Shown here piece after piece: positions 51,981 through 59,174 of a stretch of DNA of 64,000 nucleotides. Origin of the DNA: Fredinandcohnia onubensis (GTDB lineage: Bacteria > Bacillota > Bacilli > Bacillales > Bacillaceae_L); contig NZ_NSEA01000009.1 in NCBI RefSeq assembly GCF_002734285.1, forward strand, positions 1 through 64,000. Direction: 5' to 3'. How positions within the stretch are numbered: position 1 is the stretch's first letter; each line of letters starts with the position of its first letter. A program made the translations under genes and the position numbers. The notes under the pieces were generated by a model. The model was not told the DNA's origin, searched no databases, and saw only the letters and a list, made by a program, of their open reading frames with translations.

Positions 51981-52854
51981 GAATTTTAAGATTTTTGTAG
52001 TGGTGGCTTTGGTGGGGAGTTTGGTGATGAATTTTACGTTAGTATCGAAAGTGAATCAGCTTGAGGGACGGGTAAGCAATATTTCTAACTTTCAACATGA
52101 TATTACCTCTAGTATTGATGGCCAGGCAACTCAAGTGTACAGTGCTTTAGAAGAATTTAAAAATGAACAGAGCTGGATTAGTACGGTTACGATGGAGATC
52201 GATAACAATGAAGTGACAAATGGTCAAGCGAATGCAATTTTTAATTGGCAGGTCAAGGAGTTACAAAAAAATTCAGAGGTTGTGTTTCATTATGCATTTG
52301 GTGAGAGTGAGGAATATCAAGCTCTTCCTGCAAATGAAATGCAAAATGGTCTTTTCCAGGTAAAAGTGCCTTTTAGATTTGATAAGGAACCGCAATGGCA
52401 TGTCGGCTTGATTACTTCAGATTCCTATCACAGTGAAGAGGCATCAGAAAAAGAAGCCATCGATGGGAATGAAAAGATTCAATTTTATGTAACGGTTTCT
52501 TATGATGATATGGTTAAAAGCAGTGAACTTCAGAATGAATTTTTAGGTGATTTGAGATCGAGTTATTACGGAATTATCCAGACAGATGTTCATATTTTTA
52601 AATCAAAATTAGATATTACGTTAATCAATTATCAGGTTGATGAAAAATCAGTATATGTAAAAAAAGCAACCCTCATAAAATATAAGGGAGACACCTTAAT
52701 CGGTGAAGAAGAATTGGAAATGGTCAAAGAAAACTCACCAGATGTTAGTGAACGTTTTTTCAACATCCATCAAGTTGAACAATATGAAAATATCAGACTA
52801 GTGATGAAAGTCGAATATAGTAACGGAGATAGCTTCGAAAAAGAAATCTATTAA
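51964..52854 (+). CDS. Membrane-anchored protein of unknown function
   Basis: The 296-residue protein has one N-terminal membrane helix (FKIFVVVALVGSLVMNFTLV) followed by a short heptad-like coiled coil (VNQLEGRVSNISNF) and a beta-rich extracellular region with two apparent repeats of an Ig/beta-sandwich type (about 70-170 and 190-290). No Cys lipobox. I recognise no family. Two adjacent ATGs (51964, 51967) follow a run of six G residues. Together with the following four-helix protein it may form a two-gene unit. Confidence 0.65.
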   Translation: MMGIDRNFKIFVVVALVGSLVMNFTLVSKVNQLEGRVSNISNFQHDITSSIDGQATQVYSALEEFKNEQSWISTVTMEIDNNEVTNGQANAIFNWQVKELQKNSEVVFHYAFGESEEYQALPANEMQNGLFQVKVPFRFDKEPQWHVGLITSDSYHSEEASEKEAIDGNEKIQFYVTVSYDDMVKSSELQNEFLGDLRSSYYGIIQTDVHIFKSKLDITLINYQVDEKSVYVKKATLIKYKGDTLIGEEELEMVKENSPDVSERFFNIHQVEQYENIRLVMKVEYSNGDSFEKEIY

Positions 52855-52939
52855 CCGGAAGGGAACCCATTCCCTTTGACCAAAATAGCAAATAACGATA
52901 ATAAGTCAGATTCGTTCAGATTGAATGAGGAGTGATTAC

Positions 52940-53320
52940 TTGAAAAAATATTCCGTTGCAAAGTTTCTTGGCATATTGGTTGGAGTGCTGACATTGTTAG
53001 GTGCGTTGGGATTTTTGGTTTTCTCTCTTCTAGGAACAAGCTTGGGAAAAGCACTTAATTCGCAAATTGAATATTCATTAATAGGGCCTCTACTCATTAC
53101 TGCACTTTTGATTAGCGTTGGATTTGTAACTATTATCGGTGCACGTAAATTATCAAATAATACTTGGAGAAAGTTTTACATTGTTTTTTGTATGGTAATT
53201 GGTTTTGGTCTTACCATTTCCTTTTTTATAACCTTTGGAGCCATTGGAACTACTAACGAAATTTTTATTTTATGTGTCGGGTTAATCTATCTAGCATTAG
53301 GACATACCGCAAGTAGATAG
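52940..53320 (+). CDS. Small four-helix membrane protein
   Basis: The 126-residue protein is almost entirely hydrophobic with four helices (LGILVGVLTLLGALGFLVFSLLG, IGPLLITALLISVGFVTIIGA, FYIVFCMVIGFGLTISFFITFG, IFILCVGLIYLALG). TTG 52940 is used because GAGGAG lies 7 bp upstream. No family recognised. It is 85 bp after the preceding gene in the same direction. Confidence 0.65.
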   Translation: MKKYSVAKFLGILVGVLTLLGALGFLVFSLLGTSLGKALNSQIEYSLIGPLLITALLISVGFVTIIGARKLSNNTWRKFYIVFCMVIGFGLTISFFITFGAIGTTNEIFILCVGLIYLALGHTASR

Positions 53321-53361
53321 TGATACCCTGTGGAGGTTCAGGTTGCCTAACCCATAAGCTT

Positions 53362-53388
53362 GGGACATGGGACCTGTCCCTGTGACCC
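53362..53388. repeat. Dispersed GGGAC palindrome
   Basis: A full CT-centred copy, GGGACATGGGACCTGTCCCT then GTGACCC, lies 38 bp before the macro-domain gene. Confidence 0.85.
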
Positions 53389-53425
53389 ACAAGGCGGTCT
53401 ATAAGTGAGAAAGGAGCAGATAGTC

Positions 53426-54439
53426 ATGCCGTTGGAGATTGTTCGGAATGATATTACGAGGATGAAGGTCGATGCGATAGTGAATGCTGCGAACTCAGAG
53501 CTGAAGGCGGGTGGAGGTGTGTGTGGAGCAATATTTAATGCTGCGGGTGCTGACGAACTCCAAGCTGCTTGTGATGAAATGGGTGAATGCCCAGTAGGAC
53601 ATGCAGTTATTACTGATGCTTTTAATTTGCCAGCAAAATATATCATCCATACTCCTGGGCCGATTTGGCAGGGGGGTTCTAAGAACGAGGCAAATCTCTT
53701 ACAATCCTCCTATATAAAATCATTGGAGCTTGCTAGTCAGCATAAATGCAAATCCGTCGCGTTTCCACTGATATCAACAGGTATCTATGGTTACCCAAAA
53801 GAAGAAGCTCTACAAATCGCGTTATCGACGATTAGCTCATATTTGATGGACAATGAGATGGTTGTCTATCTCGTTGTTTTTGATAAAGCATCTTTTGGTG
53901 TTAGTAAAAAGTTGTTTGCTTCCATAAACCAGTATATAGACGAACACTATGTAGATGAAATGGCAACGACATTTAGCCGTGCTAGAAACAATGAACTTTA
54001 TAATGCCGAACCAATTGAAGAAACGGACGAACTCGAACTCTACGAAATCGAAGAAAGCCTTCAGGTTGATAGCAGTTTAGCTGATATCGTCAATCAATTA
54101 GATGAATCATTTTCCGAAAGACTTCTTCGTTTAATCGATGAAAGAGGATTGACTGATGCCCAAACGTATAAGCGAGCAAATATTGATCGTCGATTGTTCT
54201 CAAAAATTCGCAAAGATGCGGGTTACACCCCTAAAAAGAAGACAGCGATCGCCTTTGCGATTGCATTACAATTAGATGTTGATGAAACCATTCATTTATT
54301 GTCTGCTGCTGGTTACACATTGACCCATAGCAGCAAATTTGACGTGATAATTGAATTCTTTATTAAACAAGCAAAATATAATATTCATGAAATCAATGAA
54401 GCTTTATTTATGTTCGACCAGCCGTTATTAGGTGCTTAA
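53426..54439 (+). CDS. Macro-domain protein with helical, HTH-like C-terminus
   Basis: Residues 1-165 are a macro domain that binds ADP-ribose: VDAIVNAANSELKAGGGVCGAIFNAAG, YIIHTPGPIW and FPLISTGIYGYPKEEA. It should bind or remove ADP-ribose from protein, nucleic acid or O-acetyl-ADP-ribose. After an acidic linker (about 180-235), the last 100 residues form a helical region resembling an Xre-type fold (RLLRLIDERGLTDAQTYKRAN, DRRLFSKIRKDAGYTPKKKTAIAFAIALQL). Its role is not known; it could bind DNA or a protein partner. A VWA protein follows 83 bp downstream. ATG 53426 has AAAGGAG upstream. Confidence 0.85.
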   Translation: MPLEIVRNDITRMKVDAIVNAANSELKAGGGVCGAIFNAAGADELQAACDEMGECPVGHAVITDAFNLPAKYIIHTPGPIWQGGSKNEANLLQSSYIKSLELASQHKCKSVAFPLISTGIYGYPKEEALQIALSTISSYLMDNEMVVYLVVFDKASFGVSKKLFASINQYIDEHYVDEMATTFSRARNNELYNAEPIEETDELELYEIEESLQVDSSLADIVNQLDESFSERLLRLIDERGLTDAQTYKRANIDRRLFSKIRKDAGYTPKKKTAIAFAIALQLDVDETIHLLSAAGYTLTHSSKFDVIIEFFIKQAKYNIHEINEALFMFDQPLLGA

Positions 54440-54522
54440 AAATGTCGCTTTTAAAGCGACCACCATTGTTCCTAATCTTGTTATTCTTACGATGTAATCA
54501 AATTTGAACGGAGGATAACAAG

Positions 54523-55161
54523 ATGAAAACAGAATTAGTGTTTATTTTAGACAAGAGTGGATCAATGGCAGGACTTGAAGCTGATACAATTGGTGGTTAC
54601 AATTCAATGCTAAAGAAACAAAAGATGGCAGAAGGCGAAGCTTTTGTCACCACAGTCTTATTTAATCACCATTATGAATTATTGCATGACCGAATCAATG
54701 TGAAGGGAATTTCACCAATCACCGAAAAAGATTACGAGGTTAGTGGTACCACTGCATTATTAGATGCAATTGGTTTTACAATTCAAAAAATAAATAATGT
54801 CCAAAAACATACAAGCAAAGAAGAACGAGCTAAAAAGGTTCTTTTCGTCATTACAACAGACGGAATGGAAAATGCAAGCCGTGAATTCACAGCAGAAAAA
54901 ATCAAAAAAATGGTACAGTATCAAAAAGAGAAATATGGATGGGAATTCATGTTTTTAGGTGCGAATATTGATGCGGTCTCGACTGCAGCACAGTTTGGGA
55001 TTGATGAGGATTATGCGGTTGACTACCATGCTGACGAACATGGAACACAATTGAACTACCAAATGGTAAGTGAGGCCGTCACAAACCTGCGAAGCGGGAA
55101 GAAAATAGACAGAAGCTGGAAGGAAGAAATCGAACGTGATTATAGCCTACGTTCAAGATAG
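54523..55161 (+). CDS. VWA-domain protein
   Basis: The 212-residue soluble protein is a single von Willebrand A domain with a complete metal site: DKSGSM near residue 10, the Thr of SGTTAL, and TTDGMENAS. There is no signal peptide or membrane helix, so it works in the cytoplasm. The C-terminal 60 residues add a helical end. Its position right after the macro-domain gene, with a good GGAGG ribosome site, suggests that the two cooperate. No partner ATPase of the MoxR type is adjacent, unlike many VWA systems. Confidence 0.82.
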   Translation: MKTELVFILDKSGSMAGLEADTIGGYNSMLKKQKMAEGEAFVTTVLFNHHYELLHDRINVKGISPITEKDYEVSGTTALLDAIGFTIQKINNVQKHTSKEERAKKVLFVITTDGMENASREFTAEKIKKMVQYQKEKYGWEFMFLGANIDAVSTAAQFGIDEDYAVDYHADEHGTQLNYQMVSEAVTNLRSGKKIDRSWKEEIERDYSLRSR

Positions 55162-55184
55162 AAAAAGCTATTTAGGAGGAATTT

Positions 55185-55622
55185 ATGGAAATAGTAAAGG
55201 CTACTGATAATGATGTAAAAGCTATTACGAAACTTGCATTGCTGTTATGGCCAGATAATGTAGAAAATGAACTAACCAGTGAGTTTTCTGAGCTAATTCT
55301 TGACCAAAAGGCGATCATTTTTTTAGCTAAGGCAGAGAATGTTGCAATTGGTTTTGCTCAATGTCAATTACGAATGGACTATGTTGAGGGAACTGAAAGT
55401 AGCCCTGTAGGATATCTTGAAGGTATTCTTGTAAAAGAAGAATATAGGAAGATAGGTGTGGCCAAACAGCTTTTATCCGCCTGTGAGAAATGGGCAAAGA
55501 GTAAGGGCTGTAAAGAATTTGCAAGTGACGTTGAACTTGAGAATAATGTAAGCTTGAATTTTCATTTAAGAAATGGTTTTAAAGAAGCAAATCGAATTAT
55601 TTGTTTAACTAAAAAACTGTAA
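55185..55622 (+). CDS. GNAT acetyltransferase, aminoglycoside 6'-N-acetyltransferase-like
   Basis: The 145-residue GNAT protein shows LLLWPDNVENEL at the start, IGFAQCQLRMDYVEGTESSPVGYLEGILVKEEYR, then GVAKQLLSACEKWAKSKGCKEFASD (acetyl-CoA loop) and FHLRNGFKEANRIICLTKKL. The SSPVGYLEGI and EFASDVELEN stretches are those of AAC(6')-I aminoglycoside-modifying enzymes. Chromosomal relatives may have other native substrates, so drug resistance is not proven. It is 23 bp from the VWA gene. Confidence 0.82.
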   Translation: MEIVKATDNDVKAITKLALLLWPDNVENELTSEFSELILDQKAIIFLAKAENVAIGFAQCQLRMDYVEGTESSPVGYLEGILVKEEYRKIGVAKQLLSACEKWAKSKGCKEFASDVELENNVSLNFHLRNGFKEANRIICLTKKL

Positions 55623-55627
55623 AAGTA

Positions 55628-55662
55628 AGCCTGTCCGCCGCTATATTCGGGGACAGGAGAAT
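55628..55662 (+). terminator. Hairpin after the acetyltransferase gene
   Basis: CCTGTCC and GGACAGG pair around a 15-nt loop and end the macro/VWA/GNAT group. The T run is weak. The arm sequence recalls the dispersed palindrome. Confidence 0.5.
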
Positions 55663-55700
55663 TCTTCATTTACTATTCTTCTTCCAATGTAACTTCGGAT

Positions 55701-56543
55701 TCAAATTCTTATAGATGCTTCTTTTACAAGGTTCTTGATTTTTCTATCTGCATACCTTACAAACAGATATCCAAGGAAGAAGGTGAGAAAGCTTAATGCA
55801 TAATCTAAAACCGTATATTCAGCCTCGACAACACCGGTCGTTTTCAACACCATATCATAAGCAATATAGCAAACAATAATAATGAGAAACCAGCCATTTC
55901 TTGCATTAACAATGCTTAAAAAAGCAAGTAAAATGGCAAAAACAAGGCCTGTGCCTGTTGTAATAGCAGAACTACCTCGATGTAATTGCTCAATCCATTC
56001 GATGTGGTAGGTTCTCATGTTCATTACTGCATGGAGCAGAAAATGTAAGGGGATAAATATTCCATAGAAAGATAAAAGTAGTGATCCAAAGTGAATCCAT
56101 TTCTTTTTTAGATTTACCCACCATAATCGTGCAATAGGGAAATAAATAACTAAACCAGCTACCGTATACCAAGGACTCCACCAATTCGTTTCAAATATTC
56201 CCCATTTTGTAAAAATGATTTCAATAAGTGTGAAAAATAGAGCCAGTGGGATGCTCCAATACCACCTAGATCTTTTAATCACAAATAGGACTGCAAATGC
56301 AGGAAGTACGAGACCGTTTACCATCGCACCTAAATGTGAATCTAATTGATTATCTAACACACCGACTTTATATACATAAGCTTTTGCCCAAAGATATACG
56401 AAGTAATCGAATAAAAGGGTGGTGCCTGTGACAGTAAAATAAAGGATAAATAGACGACCTGACCTAACTTTCCAATATGCAATTCCTAAAACTGCTAATC
56501 CTGAAATAAATAATAATAGATAAGCCAAAGCTCCAAGACTCAA
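55701..56543 (-). CDS. Polytopic membrane protein of unknown function
   Basis: The 280-residue protein has about eight membrane helices, with charged residues confined to short loops and a basic C-terminus (RYADRKIKNLVKEASIRI). Trp and Tyr are frequent at helix ends (YWKVRSGRLFILYF, SRWYWSIPLALFF, TNWWSPWYTVAG). I recognise no family. It is a single gene with a promoter region shared with the divergent DUF6241-like gene. Confidence 0.65.
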   Translation of the reverse strand: MSLGALAYLLLFISGLAVLGIAYWKVRSGRLFILYFTVTGTTLLFDYFVYLWAKAYVYKVGVLDNQLDSHLGAMVNGLVLPAFAVLFVIKRSRWYWSIPLALFFTLIEIIFTKWGIFETNWWSPWYTVAGLVIYFPIARLWWVNLKKKWIHFGSLLLSFYGIFIPLHFLLHAVMNMRTYHIEWIEQLHRGSSAITTGTGLVFAILLAFLSIVNARNGWFLIIIVCYIAYDMVLKTTGVVEAEYTVLDYALSFLTFFLGYLFVRYADRKIKNLVKEASIRI

Positions 56544-56717
56544 TAATATAAACCTCCGACTTGTTTATAGGTATTTTTACCTATTTTTGTTATTCTAATA
56601 CCTCACTTAATGCAAATAACGCCATTTAACCGTTTATTTTATGCTAATATATAAAATGGATACATCATACTAAAAAAGTAAGAATATGGTGCCCATTTTT
56701 CGTTTGAGGAGGACAAG

Positions 56718-57248
56718 ATGAAAACTTGGATAATTGCTTTTGTGATATTAATAGCCGTTTCCGTAGGTTTGATGTTCAGTGTTTTTAAAATGTTTGACAG
56801 TGGTGATACTCAACAAACAACCTCATCATCAAAGCAGGAATCCAGTAATGCTAATGAGTTCAAGGAACAGACTAAGAAAATTGGTGGCATCACATATGAT
56901 TTGAAATTAAGCCAAACTCCAGATGAGCATGAAGTAATTAATGTGATGCATCATATGACCCATCAAAAGGTGAAAGCCGATGACAAATGGGGTGCAACAC
57001 CGATGATTCCCGATACCATCAATGAGATTTATGATATCATTTCCAAAAGCGATTTTACTAGAAAAGAAGATCTCTTAGAAATTGCTGAGCGATGGAAAAA
57101 TGGTGATTTTAGCAGAGCTGATGATGACCACAATTATTTTTGGGACTACCAAAACGGATCTATTGGGAAAGCATATGGTTTATTGAATGAAGCTGAGGAA
57201 AGAAGATTTATCATTAATAATTTTGGTGATAAATTTTTACCAGATTAA
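56718..57248 (+). CDS. DUF6241-like membrane-anchored protein
   Basis: The 176-residue protein has an N-terminal helix (WIIAFVILIAVSVGLMFSVF), a Ser/Gln-rich linker (about 30-50) and a compact C-terminal domain with NVMHHMTHQKVKADDKWGA, IYDIISKSDF, LLEIAERWKNGDFS and DHNYFWDYQNGSIGKAYG. These match what I recall of DUF6241. The C-terminal domain should lie outside the membrane. Function unknown. A GAGGAGG site precedes the ATG. Confidence 0.65.
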   Translation: MKTWIIAFVILIAVSVGLMFSVFKMFDSGDTQQTTSSSKQESSNANEFKEQTKKIGGITYDLKLSQTPDEHEVINVMHHMTHQKVKADDKWGATPMIPDTINEIYDIISKSDFTRKEDLLEIAERWKNGDFSRADDDHNYFWDYQNGSIGKAYGLLNEAEERRFIINNFGDKFLPD

Positions 57249-57249
57249 T

Positions 57250-57279
57250 GGTTAGTTCATGATGAACTAGCCTTTTTTT
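57250..57279 (+). terminator. Terminator after the DUF6241-like gene
   Basis: GGTTAGTTCAT and ATGAACTAGCC pair around G, followed by seven T residues. Confidence 0.85.
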
Positions 57280-57520
57280 ATTTAGGCATATTTTCCCTGT
57301 CCTATCATGTAAAAACGTTCTTTTGAACCAATGAACAAAATAGGGTTTTCAATTATAATAAAGAGGCGGAATATTATAAAAAAAGAAAAGGGAGTGAAAT
57401 ATCACAAGTTTTAATTCTTCCTGCCAATTGTCCTTCTACCATTTCCACCTTCAAATTTAAAAGAGATTATTGAAACTGATTCCATCCATCAACTACATAT
57501 TTTAGAAAAGAGGGATGTTA

Positions 57521-58774
57521 TTGAAATCAATTTCAAAGCTACTGTCAATTTTAATAGTCGCGATTATGTTTTATTCTCTTTTAGCCATTGGAGTGTTTGC
57601 TGCTCCCGAACAGAACGAATCCTCAAACAATGATCTACGCGTATTAATTCAACCACTTAATAAAAATGACAAATCAAATCTAAAGTCTACGTATGGTGCA
57701 CGATGGGATTTTCAAACCAAAGGCTTTTCAACGACGGTTAATGAAAAACAGTACCAAGCCTTATTAAAAAATAAAAATCTAAAGATAGAGCTTGTTGAAC
57801 GTGTTTCAATTGCTGCTAAACCAAAAGCAGGTGGAGATGCAGTTCCTTCTGACCGCACCCCATGGGGGATCGAAGCAATCTATAATGATCCGTTTATCTC
57901 CGCAACAGATGGTGGAGACAATATTAGGGTAGCGGTATTGGATACGGGCACAAATATTAATCATCCAGATTTACAAGCTAATGTTGAGCAATGCAAGGAT
58001 TTCAGCCAAAGAAAATCTCCAATAATCAATGGTTCATGTGATGATAAAAATGGTCATGGAACACATGTAGCCGGAACTGTTTTAGCCAATGGGGGTAGTG
58101 GAAATGGAATATATGGAGTCGCACCTGATGCAAAGCTATGGGCATATCGAGTATTAGGAAATAGTGGCTCTGGATATGCAGACGATATCGCTGCAGCCAT
58201 CCGCCATGCTGCCGATGAAGGGAAGAAAAACGGAGTTAAGGTCGTTATTTCAATGTCATTAGGTTCGAGCGGAAAAAGTTCATTAATTGCTGATGCTGTT
58301 ACGTATGCAGTCAATAATGGAGCATTAGTGGTTGCTGCGGCAGGAAATAGTGGTCCCGCTCCGAATACAATTGAATATCCTGGCGGACTTCATAATGCAA
58401 TTGCAGTAGCTGCATTAGAGAACGTGTTGCAGGATGGTTCTTACCGTGTTGCCGATTTTTCTTCAAGAGGAAATCCAACAACAGATGGTGATTATGTGAT
58501 TGGAGAAAGAGATGTTGAGCTATCAGCACCAGGTCGTGCAATTGAATCGACTTGGAGTGACGGTACGTACAACACAATCAGCGGTACATCAATGGCAACG
58601 CCTCATATTTCTGGTTTAGCAGCAAAACTATGGGCGGAAAATCCTAGCATGACAAACCAACAATTAAGAGCTGAGTTACAAACTCGAGCAAAGAGTAACG
58701 ATATCACTGCCGGACAATATGCCGGAAATGGTGATGACATTGCTTCTGGATTTGGCTTTCCTCTAGTTAAGTAA
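57521..58774 (+). CDS. Secreted subtilisin-family serine protease (S8)
   Basis: The 417-residue precursor has a signal peptide (LLSILIVAIMFYSLLAIGVFA, cleaved after AFA-like FAA), an I9-type propeptide (about 35-110) and a subtilase domain with the catalytic triad Asp in VAVLDTGTNINHPDL, His in GHGTHVAGT and Ser in SGTSMATPHISG, plus the oxyanion Asn in AAAGNSGP. It should be exported and self-process. Two Cys residues (EQCKDF and GSCDDK) in the calcium-binding region could form a disulfide. TTG 57521 is used because GAGGG lies 6 bp upstream; ATG 57515 abuts that site. Confidence 0.92.
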   Translation: MKSISKLLSILIVAIMFYSLLAIGVFAAPEQNESSNNDLRVLIQPLNKNDKSNLKSTYGARWDFQTKGFSTTVNEKQYQALLKNKNLKIELVERVSIAAKPKAGGDAVPSDRTPWGIEAIYNDPFISATDGGDNIRVAVLDTGTNINHPDLQANVEQCKDFSQRKSPIINGSCDDKNGHGTHVAGTVLANGGSGNGIYGVAPDAKLWAYRVLGNSGSGYADDIAAAIRHAADEGKKNGVKVVISMSLGSSGKSSLIADAVTYAVNNGALVVAAAGNSGPAPNTIEYPGGLHNAIAVAALENVLQDGSYRVADFSSRGNPTTDGDYVIGERDVELSAPGRAIESTWSDGTYNTISGTSMATPHISGLAAKLWAENPSMTNQQLRAELQTRAKSNDITAGQYAGNGDDIASGFGFPLVK

Positions 58775-58779
58775 AATAA

Positions 58780-58822
58780 AAAAACGGCTAAAAAGGTTGA
58801 AATCCCTTTTAGCCGTTTTTTT
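58780..58822. terminator. Bidirectional terminator
   Basis: AAAAAACGGCTAAAA and TTTTAGCCGTTTTTT pair around a 13-nt loop between convergent genes, with T runs on both strands. Confidence 0.9.
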
Positions 58823-59153
58823 AATTTTCATTTTCTCCGATTTTATCAAGTAGAGAAATCGTATCAACAAGATGATTATTAAAAATTTGTTTTGCCACAG
58901 AAAGAAGCTCCACAATCATTGGGTCTCTTAGTGAGTATATGACACGATTGCCGTCTTTCGTTCCATAGACAATATTTTTAGCTCGGAGTACAGTTAGTTG
59001 CTGGGACACGGCTGACCCTTCACTTCCAATAAGGGTTTGAATTTCATTCACATTTTTATCTCCCTCAGCAAGAAGCTCTAGAATACGGATCCGCAATGGA
59101 TGTGCGAGAGCTTTAAAAAAGTCAGCCTTGAATTGCTGCATTTCTAGATTCAC
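58821..59153 (-). CDS. ArsR-family regulator
   Basis: The 110-residue winged-helix repressor has FFKALAHPLRIRILELLAEGDKNVNEIQTLIGSEGSAVSQQLTVLRAKNIV and a short dimerisation helix. It lacks the ELCVCDL metal site of ArsR/SmtB, so it responds to something other than arsenite or zinc. Its GTG start lies 21 bp after the SulP transporter stop on the same strand, so the pair forms an operon and it probably autoregulates transporter expression. Confidence 0.9.
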   Translation of the reverse strand: MNLEMQQFKADFFKALAHPLRIRILELLAEGDKNVNEIQTLIGSEGSAVSQQLTVLRAKNIVYGTKDGNRVIYSLRDPMIVELLSVAKQIFNNHLVDTISLLDKIGENEN

Positions 59154-59174
59154 TACCTTACCTCACTTTCTACA

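Noticed and set aside
53347-53646. Minus-strand 99-residue frame across the macro-domain start
   Set aside because: It is a shadow of the macro-domain gene and its end is encoded by the palindromic repeat; there is no ribosome site or family match.
54444-54460. Terminator after the macro-domain gene
   Set aside because: GTCGCTTTTAAAGCGAC is a perfect palindrome but has no T run after it, so it was not called as a terminator.
57362-57514. Small gene upstream of the subtilase
   Set aside because: The ribosome-site-like AAGGGAGTG leads only to a six-codon frame, and no other open frame there has a start and ribosome site.
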